From the NCBI GenBank assembly GCA_037952775.1, contig JBANAY010000003.1, positions 25,110,001 to 25,174,000 of the forward strand: DNA of 64,000 nucleotides. The letters are read 5' to 3'. The position numbers and the translations under genes are program-made. Below the pieces are notes generated by a model. That model had not been told where the DNA came from, did not search any database, and saw nothing but the letters and a program-made list of their open reading frames with translations. The stretch comes from Clonostachys chloroleuca. Lineage: Eukaryota > Ascomycota > Sordariomycetes > Hypocreales > Bionectriaceae. Shown one piece after another: positions 19,743-32,702 of the stretch; positions within the stretch are counted from its first letter, which is position 1; every line of letters starts with the position of its first letter.

Positions 19743-20599
19743 GATGGAAAGAAGCCCCAGCTTGCCAGCCAAGATCACAGCAGGTAAAAATGGAAGAAAC
19801 CGAATGCGTCCCGATAACAATCCCAACCACTAGGCACTAAGGCACTAACACTCGGATGGAGAAGCGGCAACGACGATAATAAGAACAAATTGGCAAAAAC
19901 CGTATATTTTTTATTTTCTAGACACTTCTGTAGAAATTTCGACATCTTGGTTCCAAGTATGAAATAGGGGGAGGCACGATAGTGACTTCAGGTGGGATTT
20001 TGGGGGCATATCATTGCAGCCCCCAAAGTGAGCCATTGATTCTAAACATTTATCCAATGCGTAATTCTGAACTGTCAGCATGACGAGCATTTCCCATATC
20101 GCCTCATCTCTAAGTTGTATCGATCTATTCGCATATGTTTCGTTGGCATGAGTGTTCACAAAAGGTGTGTTTTGAAACAAATGTGGTCACTTCGTTTCTT
20201 TTTATTTAATGCCTTCGAGTTGCTCCTAACTCCAAGATGCAGGGCCGATTTCAGCATCTATCTAAATATAAATATCACAAAGGCTCTCTATTTTCACTCT
20301 TTCTAACGTTATGAAGCCTAAATTATGGGTTAAGACATTCTCTTCTAGTGGGGGGTTCTAAGGGTCAATTTCCTCTCACTCGTTGCGTCGACTTTAGGGT
20401 AGGTAGTGAGTGAGGATATCCACCAGCCCGTAACAGGCCTATCCTCGCAAGATTGGGTTGACTGTTCAATTTTCTTATAGGTTTTGGTCATATGAATTTT
20501 AGTCACACGATGGGAACAAATCACATGATACGGGGAGACAGATATTACGGATTAAACTAAAATATAACTTCAATTGTACACTACGAAGTAAAAGAGTAT
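19743..20599. other. Intergenic
   Basis: This is the promoter of the unknown membrane protein on its left side and the 3' flank of the rhodopsin-domain gene on its right. No further gene is seen. Confidence 0.55.
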
Positions 20600-22005
20600 C
20601 TATCTGGAATCATCCTTGCCGGCATCCTTGCCATGATCTTTTGTGTGGACCAACGCTAAAGCTTTCAACTCTATTGAATTCTCCTCACTTGAAGACCGTT
20701 CACTGACAACCCTTACTTCCTGGGTTTTCATTACACCACCCATAGAAGATGCCTTCGATCGAAGAACATCCTGAAGAGCCTCCTGGGACTCCTGCCAACC
20801 GGCTGTTGACATAATCATGACGGAATTTCGACCGTATTTCGAAGGAGGACCGTAGCGACTAGGTCTCTTGGATTTCGATCCAGATTCGATCCCGGTGCCG
20901 GGTCCCTGAGGGTTCGATTGGGATTGGGACTTATTCCTAAAGTAGCTTCTTTGGCTGGATTTTAACTCCTGGTATAGCATTCTCCTACTCCAAATTAGCA
21001 AGTGAACATAGGAAGCAGGAAGCCGCGGAAATACGTACAGGACGGGTATGCAAACTGCCATGATTGAGGCCGCGGGTTCCGTGAGGGTCCAAATCGTTAG
21101 ATCGACACGGTCATAAGTGATGTCTGGACTTGTCATGTTCACAACCAACACGGCCTTCACTATTCCACAAATTCCAGCTCTACGTTGTCGTTAGCGGCGC
21201 TCGAACTCGAGTATCAAAGTATTGGGAAAAGCATACATAGCACCCAAGCTCATTGCGAGAGCGACTCCAAGCTTCTCTCGCATCCTCATGGTCAGCCCCA
21301 TTAGAATCTTCCAGGGCAGGAACGCTAGAACGAAATCCAGGATTGCCGAGTAATCTGTTCAAGCAGCATGTTAGATTGAGTCGGTATAGAGACGACCCTC
21401 TGCTTGCAACTTACAGGCGGCAAATAGTTGGTACTTTGTCAGGTTCTGCTTATTCCAACATGTGCCGGGCACTTTCCCGTCCCAAACCTTCTCCGGGGGC
21501 TACATTTCGCGAAGCCAAATATCCAGACCAGATTCATGGATATGTTGATCGATACAATAACGAAAATGAGAAAATATTTCATCCAGTTGTTCGTAGCGAT
21601 TCGGTATAGCGTCATAGCGAAGGAGGTCTTGCTCGTCGTCGTGGCGATGATCCCGAAAGCCGCAACAAGAATCGTGTTAAGGTTGATTTTTTTCAAATTC
21701 TCGTCACTAATCGTCGACATGTGCTGGCCGAACCCAAGAGTGACGATATAGGAATTGATAGACACTGCAATAGCAAGGGATATCTAAATCGAGAAGCATC
21801 CCGTGCGTCAGAGAAGCTGCATGGCATCAACAGGGGGGAACAGACTCGATCAACATACCCAGGAAATGATCAGCAGGTGGTCGTCCCACCACAGACCTCT
21901 GCTGCGCCATAACTTGCAGTATACGCGCAGAAACAACAATATGGCACTCGCAGCGGTCAACGACCAGCAAGAGGCAAGAAGCCTAGTGCCTCGTTCATCA
22001 GCCAT
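20600..22005 (-). CDS. Fungal rhodopsin-domain (SAT4-like) membrane protein, one-base frame break
   Basis: Five exons were traced by phase-consistent GT-AG junctions: 22005-21859, 21783-21415, 21354-21237, 21179-21039 and 20984-20600. The product would be about 386 residues with seven hydrophobic spans. Family features: WWDDHLLIISW in the first loop, TLGFGQHM, YRIATNNWMKYFLIF, the C-W-N cysteine region before AAYYSAI, DFVLAFLPWKI, and VDLTIWTLTEPAASIMAVCIPVLR. The tail (about 120 residues) is Ser/Arg-rich and cytosolic. In exon 2 the frame is lost at a C5 run (G5 on plus, 21495-21499); one extra C restores the expected cysteine-containing loop and the phase of the next junction. Proteins of this family are often annotated as integral membrane or PTH11-like, but no CFEM domain is present here and ligand and function are unknown. 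Confidence 0.8.
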
Positions 22006-23950
22006 TGAGGAGCTTGGTGCAGATCCGTTGCGCTGCAAAATCTGGGGCGACGATGGTTCAAAAAGGAGAACTTGGAGGGTGGGCAACGACAAGGACGAGC
22101 GTATTTCAAGGACAATCCCTGAAATTTCGATCTTTGGGCACCTCTTACGAGATGCCTTAGCCTCGGAATAGTAAAACTTAATCCATGGTCAGGGGTCAAT
22201 GACATAGCGAACAAGCGAGGTCACTCCGACCAGAGGGGGCGCAGGGCATCATCACCTTACCTCAGGCGCAAGGGATCGGCACCGCTACTAGCGATCGTTC
22301 GAAAAGGCGTGCGGAAGTGGTTGCAAGAAGTAGAGTACCTTGAGTACTTGCACAGGTTCAAGGCTACACTTGACTAAAACCTGACTCACATGTACCTGAA
22401 TTTTTCAGGGGGTTATTCTCTTTCGATTTCTCAAATAATTATTGTCATCGCATTGGAGATGGAAATTGCAACGGACCCAAGCATCCACTCTGGTTCTCGC
22501 CTGCCCATCTGATGGTTGTGGCACATGGCGCGAGGGAACGGCTCGCATATACAAGTTTGGCTAGGCAGGGCGGGTGAGGGTTCCGACACTCGTTAGCCTC
22601 TTCAGACGCCTCGATGGTGACCCAGGACACGAGGACCCTAATGGGGCAGTGGCCAGCTTAGGCTGGATCTGGGGCCGGTCGAGCCGGGAAATGATTAATT
22701 CTCTTCTACCGAGATTTAAGCTTTCGATATTAATCAACCCGTCGGTAGTTAAGGGTGGAATAGTCGGCCGCCTTGTCGGGATGGCATAGAATCGTGACAT
22801 ATAAAGGTCAAAAGCTATAATACATACTGCTTTTGAAAGACTCGACAGGCTAGTTCAGGTGAGAACGGTACACCACCGTGGACGGAAGAGTTTGGTCGGT
22901 AGCGATCTAAGCAACTAAGAATAATAAAGAGGTCTCGTCCATTCGCTAGACATAATTGTCTCCCTTTATTTTATCTTGAAGGCAAACGCAAAGTCAAGGT
23001 GATCGCAAATAATACTGTAATAAGTAAGAACAAACAAAGACTCATGAGGCGGCTCACGCTAGAGCATACTCATTTTTACCTACCAGATCTGGCAACGTAG
23101 GCCGGAAAAACTCTGGATGTGCCACATGGTGGTGTGATGATAACCACCTGGATGACCTTCTCGTCTATGAATTCGGGACTAGCATTGCAATAGAAACGCC
23201 GGGGTCTATGTCAAACAGCACCTACTTTCAGCTTCACTGGGTCGCCTTGGAAATGCGGGTTTTGCCTGCATAAGAAATGGAAAGTGCTCAAGAGTGACAT
23301 ACAAAACTGGAGCATCTAGCCCATCACGACATAGTCCGGGGGTTCCAAGCTACGCTAACGTGTCGTTGGGCTAAACATCCGGGCTCGGTGCCGGAAGAAT
23401 GCCGCTTAGAGATACTGATGGGTACATTCCGCATAACGGTGGCGGCATGAGGCAACTGAAATGACGGCTCGGGCCAGATGAACGCTTGAGGAAGCTTCTG
23501 CTTCACAGCCAATTTCAGAGAATGTATTCAGCACCAATTGTCCAACTTCGTCAGGCACAACAGATATGTGCTCGCTCCTAATGACCCGAGTGACCGGAAC
23601 TACACCTCGTTTCAGTGTAGTCGATAGACAATCCGGAAGTCTCCAGGAGTTTGAAGTGTTTAGCGTGGCGTGGCATGATGGATATGGTAGGGATCAACGA
23701 AACAGGAGAGGCTCGCGGTGACAATCCCAACCCTCGGAGGGACGATTGGCTAATTGCACGGAAATTTGCAGTCGTGGCAACGTGGGTACGAGGCAATTAC
23801 CATGAGTATTCGTAATACGGGCTGGCCACTTTTTCCAACAGATTTAAAACAGCTTCGACGATCAGCTGAAAAGCCGGTTCTGCAACCCGTCCCTCCTTTG
23901 CATTAGCTTGCCTCGAGAAGCAACGTGTTCGCTGTTGGAAAGAGTTCAAG
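22006..23950. other. Intergenic, 1.9 kb
   Basis: This is a divergent spacer between the rhodopsin-domain gene (-) and the carboxylesterase (+). Several short frames exist but none has a start, splice pattern or motif that I trust. Confidence 0.5.
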
Positions 23951-25715
23951 ATGCCTTCCCACGTGCTAAGCATCCTGTTGTTTGCTGTTTCCGGCCTGGC
24001 CCTATGTGAGTCTTCAGGGCACCACCCGGGGCCTGGTCACCATGAGCCACACCCGGCTACCCCGTCGGCACATCTCTCAAACGGCACCTATCTAGGGGTG
24101 CATAGTAGAGAGTATGGCCAAGACTACTTCCTCGGTATCCCATACGCCCAGCCTCCAATCGGCTCTCGGCGATTTGCGCCACCCCAAGCTCTTACAGAGT
24201 CGTTTGACGAGCCTCGATCAGCCACCGAGTATGGGCTGATGTGTATCGGGTATGGATCCGATACCACCAACCTGGGGAACCCCGTCTCTGAGGACTGTTT
24301 GACCCTCAATGTTGTGCGTCCGGCTGGTGTTGAGGCAGGCGATGACCTTCCGGTTGGCATCTGGGTACATGGTGGTGTAAGTGTCTTGTTGACCCTTTGT
24401 TACATGACTTCGTGTTGCTAATTTGTTTTGTGGACAGAGCTATGTGATGGGCGGCTCGCGCGATCCTCGATATAATCTGAGCTATATCGTTGAACAATCC
24501 GTATCAGAGAATAAGCCGATGGTTGCTGTGTCAATCAACTATCGTCTCTCATACTGGGGCTTCTTGTTTGGCAAGGAAATGAACCAGGCCGGAGCTGGCA
24601 ACATTGCTTTCAAGGATCAACGCATGGCACTACAATGGGTTCAAGACAACATCGCCGAATTTGGTGGCAATCCCAAGAAGGTCACAGTCTGGGGAGAGTC
24701 TGCGGGTGCCCGTTCCTTGGGAATGCAGCTCGTTGCATATGATGGAAATAATGGCGGCCTATTCCAAAGTGCTATTCTTGAGAGTGGTAGCCCCGTCGCC
24801 CAGTTTGGTGATGCCGACGTCTGGCAACCATATTTCGATGCTCTTGTCCAGAAGACTGGATGCGGTGCCGCCTCTGATAGACTGGAATGTCTAAGAGGGC
24901 TTCCGTGGCAAACTCTTAATGACGTGTTCAACAAGACCACGCCCCTTAATGTCACATCGCCCACTCTCACTGCTGTGGTTGATGGTGACTTCATCACGGC
25001 CCAAGGATCCAAACTCTTGAAGGAGGGCAAGTTCGCCCGTGTCCCACTTCTCCTCGGGAACAATTTCGATGAGGGTACGGCATACGCCAAGCAAGGTATC
25101 AACACTGATGCGCAATTCGAAGCCTGGCTCGCAACGTTTGGGTTAAACCAGGATCAGATTTCAAAAGTCAAGGAACTTTACCCTGATGACCCAGACCTGG
25201 GTATCCCAGCCTCCTTCATTGGCCGACCCACAGACTCGTTTGGCAGCCAGTGGAAACGTGTGGCAGCTTTTGCAGGAGACTATCAGCAACACAGTGGTAG
25301 AAGACTTCTGGCTGAGTCGTACGCCAGTGCCAACCTTGCCGTATACTCTTACATGTGGAATGTCTACGTTAACGGACTTTCCGCGATCTATGGCGCAACT
25401 CATTTCCAGGAGGTTGCATTTGTCTTCAACAACATCTACGGACGTGGCTACGCCACCAATCCATTTGAGAACAAGCCGATAACATACATCCAGCTGGCAG
25501 ATCTGATGAGCAGGATGTGGGTATCCTTCATCCATGATAATGACCCAAACGTGCAAAAGAATCACCGCCACAAGGGTGTCGCTTGGCCAAAGTACACGAC
25601 TGATTCGCCTGACAATCTCGTCTTCGACACTAATATTCTTGGTTTACGGTACACCGCGAAGGATGATTACCGAAAGACTGAAATCTCTTACCTCTTGAAT
25701 TCTATTTTTGAGTAA
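23951..25715 (+). CDS. Secreted type-B carboxylesterase/lipase
   Basis: Exons 23951-24376 and 24438-25715 are joined in phase 0 by a 61-bp intron, giving 567 residues. A signal peptide is followed by a His/Pro-rich stretch (GHHPGPGHHEPHP). The carboxylesterase family signatures are all in order: YFLGIPYAQPP, SEDCLTLNVVRP, WVHGG split by the intron from SYVMGGS, VSINYRLSYWGFL, GNIAFKDQRMALQWVQDNI, then the nucleophile elbow GESAGA with Ser near 230. LLLGNNFDEGTAY supplies the likely acid, and the catalytic His would lie in YGATHFQEV near the C-terminus. It hydrolyses ester bonds outside the cell; candidates are lipids, plant or fungal esters and esterified xenobiotics, but the sequence does not say which. 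It is flanked on each side by a rhodopsin-domain gene. Confidence 0.92.
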
Positions 25716-27265
25716 TTTCATGTTCTTTCGACAGGTCTCAGTAGGAAAGAGGACTGCGATTGGTCTCTATTGATACAAGCTTGTAATACCCCAGCGTGGT
25801 GACTATTTAATGAACCATTGAGTCGGGCTTGGTCTGACTTGTAATTAACCACACGTTGAGCTGGACTTTTTTAGATAATACATAGATGATTAGATTATGA
25901 ATACAGAGGTCAATGAAATCTCAACGCTTTCAACACTGGTTCAGTGTTGTTTTGGCGATTTACCAACGCCATTTTGCTACTCTGGTGCCACTTCTGTAAT
26001 CCCCTGTATTCGCAAGTTTCCCAGGGCCTGGGAACCCAGACACGCATTTGGCCAGGCGGAATGTTTTACTCGTAAGACCAAGGCGCTAGAAGAGGAACAA
26101 TATGTAAAATTATTCTCCGGCGACCGTAGCCCGTGTCAACATACCTTGGAAGATGCGGTGGCTAACAGCTGTCCAAAAATACCGACAGTTGGGTTGAATA
26201 CTATCCTATTTTAGTCCATCAAAGTACGAGACCGTCTATCAAGGCAAATTCCTAGCACTCTATTATTTCTTGTGTCGCACGCGTTACTTAGCCCAACAGC
26301 TCAAACCCTGTCTGCAATGAGCCTCTAGATGGCTCCAGCTCTTTGGCCGTGGTTCCGGTCGCAGTTTGGAGTGACATGACTCAAAAGAGCGCAAACGGGC
26401 AGATTATACGGAGATAAACGTGTCGTAATGAGTGGATAAAAGCTTTTGGGTTTACCACAGTTGGCATCCAGTTCTTCCCCCACACTCTTCACTGTAGCTT
26501 CAATGTTGCAAAATGTCCAAGTCAATAGGTGCGGACCAGGCGAACCGTTAGGGTGCTGTCGAATGCTAATAAACCTTCTGTCAGGGTGTTTCAGGTCGGG
26601 TCCAAATGTTGTAGCTGTAAGTGCCCATTACGAGCAAATAGCTAACTGCAGCTAGATGATTCAAACTATAATCAATCCTTCAAGAGAAAAGGGACATTAC
26701 ACCTGCATTAATGTCATTACCGCATAGGTTTGAGATACCGAGTTATTCCGTTCCTATCATACGTATTGTTATTGGCTTGGACCAATCGGTTGGTACGCTT
26801 CTAATTAGAGGCAACGGCCTGGCATTCCACCACAGGAGGGGGGATCGGAGACACAATTGTCAATGTTTGCAGGGCAAGATTAAGTTATTGTTCTCACCAA
26901 TAAGCCGTCAATATCAAAGGAGACTTCAATTGCCGAAGTTTGGCAGTAGAAGTGCCGGATTGAGGTAGTCAAATGTAAAGAATGGAAAATGCTAGACTTT
27001 TTCCCTTCTCAAACTGGTAGTCCCAGCCCCTATCTTCCATTTCGAACCTAGTTCGAAGCTTTTTTACATACGTGAATGGCCAGCATTCCAGGACCGGCGG
27101 ACACGGTCTTTTCGTCCTCCCCGTTCGTGTTTGTTTATGAATTAGACAGGCTGCTAGACAGCTATCAGTGCAAGTTTCCTCACCACATCAATTCACAGAC
27201 CGTCTCTCACATCCCGGTGGCCGATTTTAGGTCTCCGTTATGGGACCTCATCTACTACAGTAACG
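25716..27265. other. Intergenic, 1.5 kb
   Basis: No gene is recognised. The right end is the promoter of the second rhodopsin-domain gene. Confidence 0.5.
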
Positions 27266-28593
27266 ATGCGCGAATGGTATCCTCCGCCAGGCTCGGACGG
27301 GCATCTGCTCTTGAAGATAAACATCGCCTTCATTGCTGTTTCTACCGTCATTGTAGCGACTCGCCTGATAATAAGAGGGTTTGTCATTCGCAGTCTCGGG
27401 ATCGATGACCTGGTCTCTACCATTGGGCTTGTAAGTAGATTGTGATATGACCTGGACGCCGGCTTGATCACTGATTAATAGCAAAAGGCCTTTCTGGTCA
27501 CTTTCTCGGCAATGGAAATCCAAGGTTGGAATCTCCTTTCCTGACACATTTGGGTAGCGTCTAACCTCCTCAGCCGTCTTCAATGGATCAGGAACACGAC
27601 TGGACGAGGTCCCACCAGACAAGCTTATCAAGTTCTTCAATGTCAGCCAGTCTCTCTTCACTATCTACAGTCATACAAGACTAAAAAAAAAAGCAGATGC
27701 TCCCAATAGAGAGATTACTCTATTTCTGGGCGATAGGTTTTGTGCGGCTCTCCGTGGTTGCCTTCTATCCTCGTCTTAAATGCAACGACAGTTTGTTCCC
27801 CTGCCCACTGATTAATCCTGCTAGGTCCTCTGACATGATTATATTTAGGATGGTTCACTTGGAGTATCTACATCATCGTCTTCATTATTGTTGCCAGCAC
27901 GATTATCCCCTTCTTCTGGTTCCTGGTCAACTGTAAGCACATTCCGTAAGTCAACCCTTATTTTATACCGCTTCATAGCCTATTTCACGGCCGTTGAGAC
28001 TGAACCCTAATCCATGCTGCTGGATAGTGATATGTGGGATTATTCGGCCCCGAACAGAGAATGCCGCAGTATCTGGCCACAACTATGGATGTTAAGTGGA
28101 ATCTGTGCCGTAGGAATCGCCCTTGACCTCTGTCTACTCGCTGTCCCGATCGTGGTAATTTGGAAATCGATGAAGTTCTCCAATAAGCTACCTCAAGTGC
28201 TCCTTGTGTTCTCCGTCGGCATTTTTGCAATGATTACTTCGGTGGTCCGCTTGGTTATCATGTGGACTACCGACTACACAACAAATGTGTAAGTGCGAAA
28301 GACCCTTCTTGGAGCAAATATCGTTTTTATATGTCAAAGAAGTCACATTCTGATGTATTCTACGTTAACTTAGAACCTATAAGATGATCACCATCGGTCT
28401 CTGGACAAGTCTTGAAGGCCACGTTGGGCTCTGGACGGCATGCTTTCCGGCTCTTCAGCCTCTTCTCCGAGATATTGGCCATTTCTGGTTCAGCTTATTA
28501 GGTAAAGGAGGATCGCTTAGAAAGGGTACTGGAACATCAAAAAACCTCATCGAGAACTCTGAGGCGAACAGCCGCAATGTCTCAGTTGTGTGA
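27266..28593 (+). CDS. Fungal rhodopsin-domain membrane protein
   Basis: Seven exons are joined without any frame break: 27266-27430, 27482-27524, 27574-27641, 27697-27790, 27849-27945, 28028-28288 and 28374-28593. Together they encode 315 residues. The N-terminus begins MREWYPPPG and runs into the first span ([19 protein letters not shown]), then RSLGIDDLV. Other family landmarks are [48 protein letters not shown], a cysteine in [32 protein letters not shown] and [20 protein letters not shown]. Intron 4 uses a GTTTGT donor, weaker than the rest. Seven membrane spans are expected. Members of this family are abundant in plant- and insect-associated fungi; function and ligand are unknown. It is a distant relative of the gene at 20600-22005, not a recent tandem copy. 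Confidence 0.85.
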
Positions 28594-29180
28594 TAGAACA
28601 GATTCCTCGGAGATTTCATCGGCCACAAAAAGAAATGGTTGGTACTCTGACCTCCCCCATCTCACACACGGAAACACTTGAAGTCCCGCCTAAAAGGAAT
28701 CAGTGGATGTCGGTAGGTGAATGTGTGGGAATCCAACCAACAATATCCAAGTTGAACTGCGCTGCCTGGAAGAGGGACTATCACACGTCATACTGGGACC
28801 AACTACCATGAATTCAACGGAAAAAAAAGACTTTTTTACCATTTCAAATAGAAATAACAATAATATCAACATAGAAGCCGCTCAATAAATGGCATTGCAG
28901 TTGTAATCCCCAATGCTCTGGTGGCCGTTTTCTGCGTAGAAGCGTCAGATAACCATTCTCAAGCAGATATCAAAGTACACATCAGCGTGCTTGATTTCAA
29001 AAACATTACTAAAATGAAGCGTCTGCACACTTCGGGAAAATTCTATTTAAGAAAATAGAATCATGTGGCCTCGTAAATTTTCAGCCTACATCAATATCGC
29101 TGTGTCCACATGCAGTTTCAAGGCACAGGTCTAACAATGATGCTATCCAAGGAGTACAGGTCCCATTATCACTTCCTAAA
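28594..29180. other. Convergent intergenic spacer
   Basis: This is the 3' flank of the rhodopsin-domain gene and the secreted protein gene. It contains A/T runs and no recognised gene. Confidence 0.55.
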
Positions 29181-30206
29181 TTACTGCATTGGCCAGTTTC
29201 CAAGCTCACACTGGTACTTGGCAGTACCGGTAGGCCCCTTGGACTGGTCACCATCCCACCAAGAAGCCTTGTAGTCAAGGTGGACTTGCTCATCACGCGC
29301 AACACCGGCCTTGAGGAAGACTTCGTCCTGCTTGCAGAAGGGCAGGGGCTTGTTGGAGTCACAATCCGTGGCGACAAAAATCGCCTTACCACCAGCCGTG
29401 CCGGACTTGGTCTTGTAAGCGCGGGTGACGCACATGTCGCCATCGACACGGTTGGCGCACCACTTATTGATGATGTTCTTGTGGATATCAGCCTTGGCGC
29501 TTCGGCCGCAAGAACTGGAGATATCTCTATCAGCTAATCATGTATATCATGCATGAAGGTGAGAAAGCTTACGTCACCATGTAAGGGACAAATGTCCAGT
29601 AGCCGCAGTTGTCCTTCAGGTCGTCAGGCTTGCTGTGGGAGATGCCGTTGGCAGTAGACTTGGAGTCCGAGAAGGAGAATGAAGCTCCCAGGCTAAAGGC
29701 ACTGTGGCTAATACCAAAATTAAAGCTGGTGGTCTCAGTGATAGTTACGGACTGAGTGATTGAAAGGGAACAGTCACTGCCGGCTCGGCAGCTAGCGTTG
29801 TCGAAGGGCTGTTCCTTTCCGAAGGTCCAAGATAGGTTCTGCTCGCAGTAGGACTCGCACTTGATAGGCTGTCAGCAAACAGAGAAAGAGGTTAATTATG
29901 AATATGGGTGATGCTAACATTATTGCCGATCTTGATAGGACAGTACCAATCTCCCTGTGAACCCTGCTTGAGCTCATTCTTCTTAGGGCAGCTCTCGTCC
30001 TTCTTGTGCTCCTCGACGTTCTCGGGGCTGAAGCAGTTATCATTGATCCAGGGTGATTCAGGTTGGTCCACGCGGCCCTCAAGCTCTCCGTTAAGACGGG
30101 CGATCTCACGATCCATCATGGCAGGGTCGATATAATCTACCGGTACAGCCGCAGCCAGGGCGGTGGGCAGAAGGAAAAGCCCTTCGAGGATGAATGAGTA
30201 ACGCAT
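29181..30206 (-). CDS. Secreted cysteine-rich protein, unrecognised family
   Basis: Exons 30206-29919, 29868-29573 and 29514-29181 join in phases 0 and 2, giving 305 residues. The first true ATG is 30206; it is followed by a signal peptide (MRYSFILEGLFLLPTALAAA). The mature part has well over ten cysteines spread over its length (CFSPEN, ESCPKK, WYCPIK, KCESYCEQN, SCRAGSDC, NCGYWTF, SCGRSAK, WCANR, MCVTR, ATDCDS, PFCKQ, YQCELG). A middle section SITQSVTITETTSFNFG followed by LGASFSFSDSKS is low in cysteine and rich in Ser/Thr/Phe with alternating polarity, like a beta-strand pair. I have seen similar hypothetical secreted proteins in ascomycetes but cannot name a family or function. The propeptide-like region between the signal and the first cysteine is acidic. 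Confidence 0.78.
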
Positions 30207-32702
30207 CGTGCAGGTGTATTGCTTCAAAGGAATGTAATTAAAGAATGACTAAAGCGAGTTTAGCTGAAGAACAAGACCGAGTTGCTCGAGTCAAGAACAA
30301 AAGTCCAGAAACTGCCTTTAGGTTCTTATACTCTGCTAGACAATGTTGCCGGGAACAGGCACCAGTTTAGAAGTTCGTTCTCGGGCCAATGTCATTGTGC
30401 CAGTGCAGCCATATTGCAGGGTTCGCTCTCATCGATCGGCACTGACAAGGCACGGCACATTTGCACGGTAGTTCATACCCTGCTCGAGCAAGGAGCACGA
30501 GACTATAATTTGTCTAGCTTGACTCTATATTTGTCTTCCTGGTAAAACCGTCCGCCCAGCTGCCTTATCATTCCCCCATTAGTGGGGCTTGCCTCATGAC
30601 TACAAAAGTAAGGAGGTCAGCCAACATGGGTTGAGCTTGTTGGCTTGGCAAAGGCTGACGAGGTTTCAGGACCGCTGGGTCGGCCTAACCCGAGAATGTA
30701 AGGCGAGCAAAAGGGGCTTCTCTCTTGGGAAGTTCAGATCCCAGAAGAAAGATGGGCACGCTGGACTCAAGCTAGAAAATTCCAAAAGATTTCCATTGGG
30801 CCTCTCTTTCAGGTCTCCCCAGAAGAAACATCAGATGCTAGTTATAAGTGGCGAAAAAGACGACAACTGCAGCAACAGTCAGAAATTGCCTCTTGGTTCG
30901 ATGGATCTCCTCCTAAGAATAACGATCAGGGGCTACGAAAGCCCTCGACGATGCTCCTATCACCAGATGCATTTTAAGCAGCTCTTCAATTATGCAATAA
31001 ATCAATTCAAACAGATGAACTGCTGCTGGTTATAATGCATGACCGTAACGCGTGAGAGTTTCTTTGTTAGTCAACATCTCTAAATGCATTATCCTCATAA
31101 CGTGTTATGGGCGTCCTCTTCTCGAAAACACGAAACATTCTCATGGGCGAGCGTCATAAAAAAGCGACGTATCTAGAAAACTCCCGGCCCTTAAAATTGG
31201 AGAATGATGGGGTTTGAGCTATGAACTACCAGGGCATGTGTAGCTGGTCGTGCAAGGACGCTGTTAGAGCTGAATGTTTTTGGAAGGTCGTCAGATCAGA
31301 AAAGAGGAGAGGCAACACATTGATACCGTGGAATCATCAGCCCACAGGGGATACCTAGAATGGCAATGACTTGGCTTTCATAAATTCAATTGACTTGAGC
31401 GAACAGTCGCTATCAAGAGAATTCAGCGTGGTCGTCCACCCGCATAGAAAGAGCTCATAAAACAAATTTTCCAGACTCGCCATTGAAGCCCGGATTCCTC
31501 CATAGAGGCGCCGAAGCGGGTCTCTGTCCTCGTCTGATCAAGGCTGGTGTTTGGCTGTTCGTGTGTAAGCGGGAAGTGACGTGGAAGTACAGGGATCTGA
31601 GGAAATTAAAGTTACCCGCGAAAGGTTGAAACACGATCCTACAGAACCCTCCAACGATCAACATCATGTGTTGAGTAGGCTGACTCTCCTCACAGCCAAG
31701 ATCCAAACTCCTTCTTCCGTTACGATGCTTGGTTGATGCCTCCCAGTACTTATATAAAACCGATGTATATTTTCCTTTCAAAAAGGTACTTCATCATGTT
31801 CCTCTGTGATTCCAATTATCTAAGTCAGCATGCGGAAGAACAGAGATTCAAGGCCGAGGCTATTTAATTGCCTTGCCTGCATTATCCAATAAGCCATCAC
31901 TGCGGAAGTATCCATGGGGCAAGGCAGTGGACGATAGTGGCCCTTGCCACCATGCAATACATAACTTTTGGGTAGAGGACCATACCCAATGCAAACCTTG
32001 GCAATGCCTCGGTAATCGGTGTCATTTACTTTTCATACCATAGCAACATTTCGATACTATCTACTACGTAGTTCAACTGTGCTCTAATTAGGCGTTCTAC
32101 CAGCACTCATTAGAAGATAACGAGTACTGAAAGAACTGGGTAGAATATGTGTACGGTATTACCAGTAATCTCTTCTCTCTAAGAATAACAAGGCAAGGAG
32201 GCGGCTATGATAAGAAATTATGATAAACTTTTCTCTTGCCTGCATGTGGCCTATTCTTACGCAAGTAAACATTGTATGGTGGATGCATGCCAATGACACG
32301 AACAGCCGTTGCCCCTATGACTATATGACTAGCTACCAAGGGATTAAAGTACGATATCTTATTCATGACAATGGAAACAGTTCTCACACTATACAATTTG
32401 CCGGTGTCGTTCGAGAACACCCTCGGTCATGGCATATGGAGTCTTGGAACGCATGTTGTGGTCAATACGAACAGGCCGCCGAACGAAATCAGCATCATGA
32501 ATTTTGAAAATAAAAACGGCTTGCTAACAAATGACAGGAGAATACACGCCACTTCCCAACAATGTTGGCAAATTGAGTGCCATTGCAAGCTTCCAAACGA
32601 GGTCTCCTTTGCCGTGCCACAGCATCTTCGCCCTAGTAGCGAGACCTGGTTCTAATTGAGTGGCCTTCTTCTCAAGGTTAGCAAGCCATACTGAATATGA
32701 AG
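30207..32702. other. Intergenic, 2.5 kb
   Basis: This is the promoter of the secreted protein on the left; the rest shows no gene that I can support. Open frames near 30589-31035 and 31455-31781 lack motifs, and the latter lacks an ATG start. Confidence 0.5.

Noticed and set aside
30589..31035. A 148-codon plus-strand frame
   Set aside because: Lys/Arg/Ser-rich without recognisable structure, in a region with no promoter-like or splice signals. It may be a decayed remnant, but I cannot support that.
31455..31781. A 108-codon minus-strand frame
   Set aside because: It starts at TTG rather than ATG, and shows no motif, signal peptide or coding-like composition.
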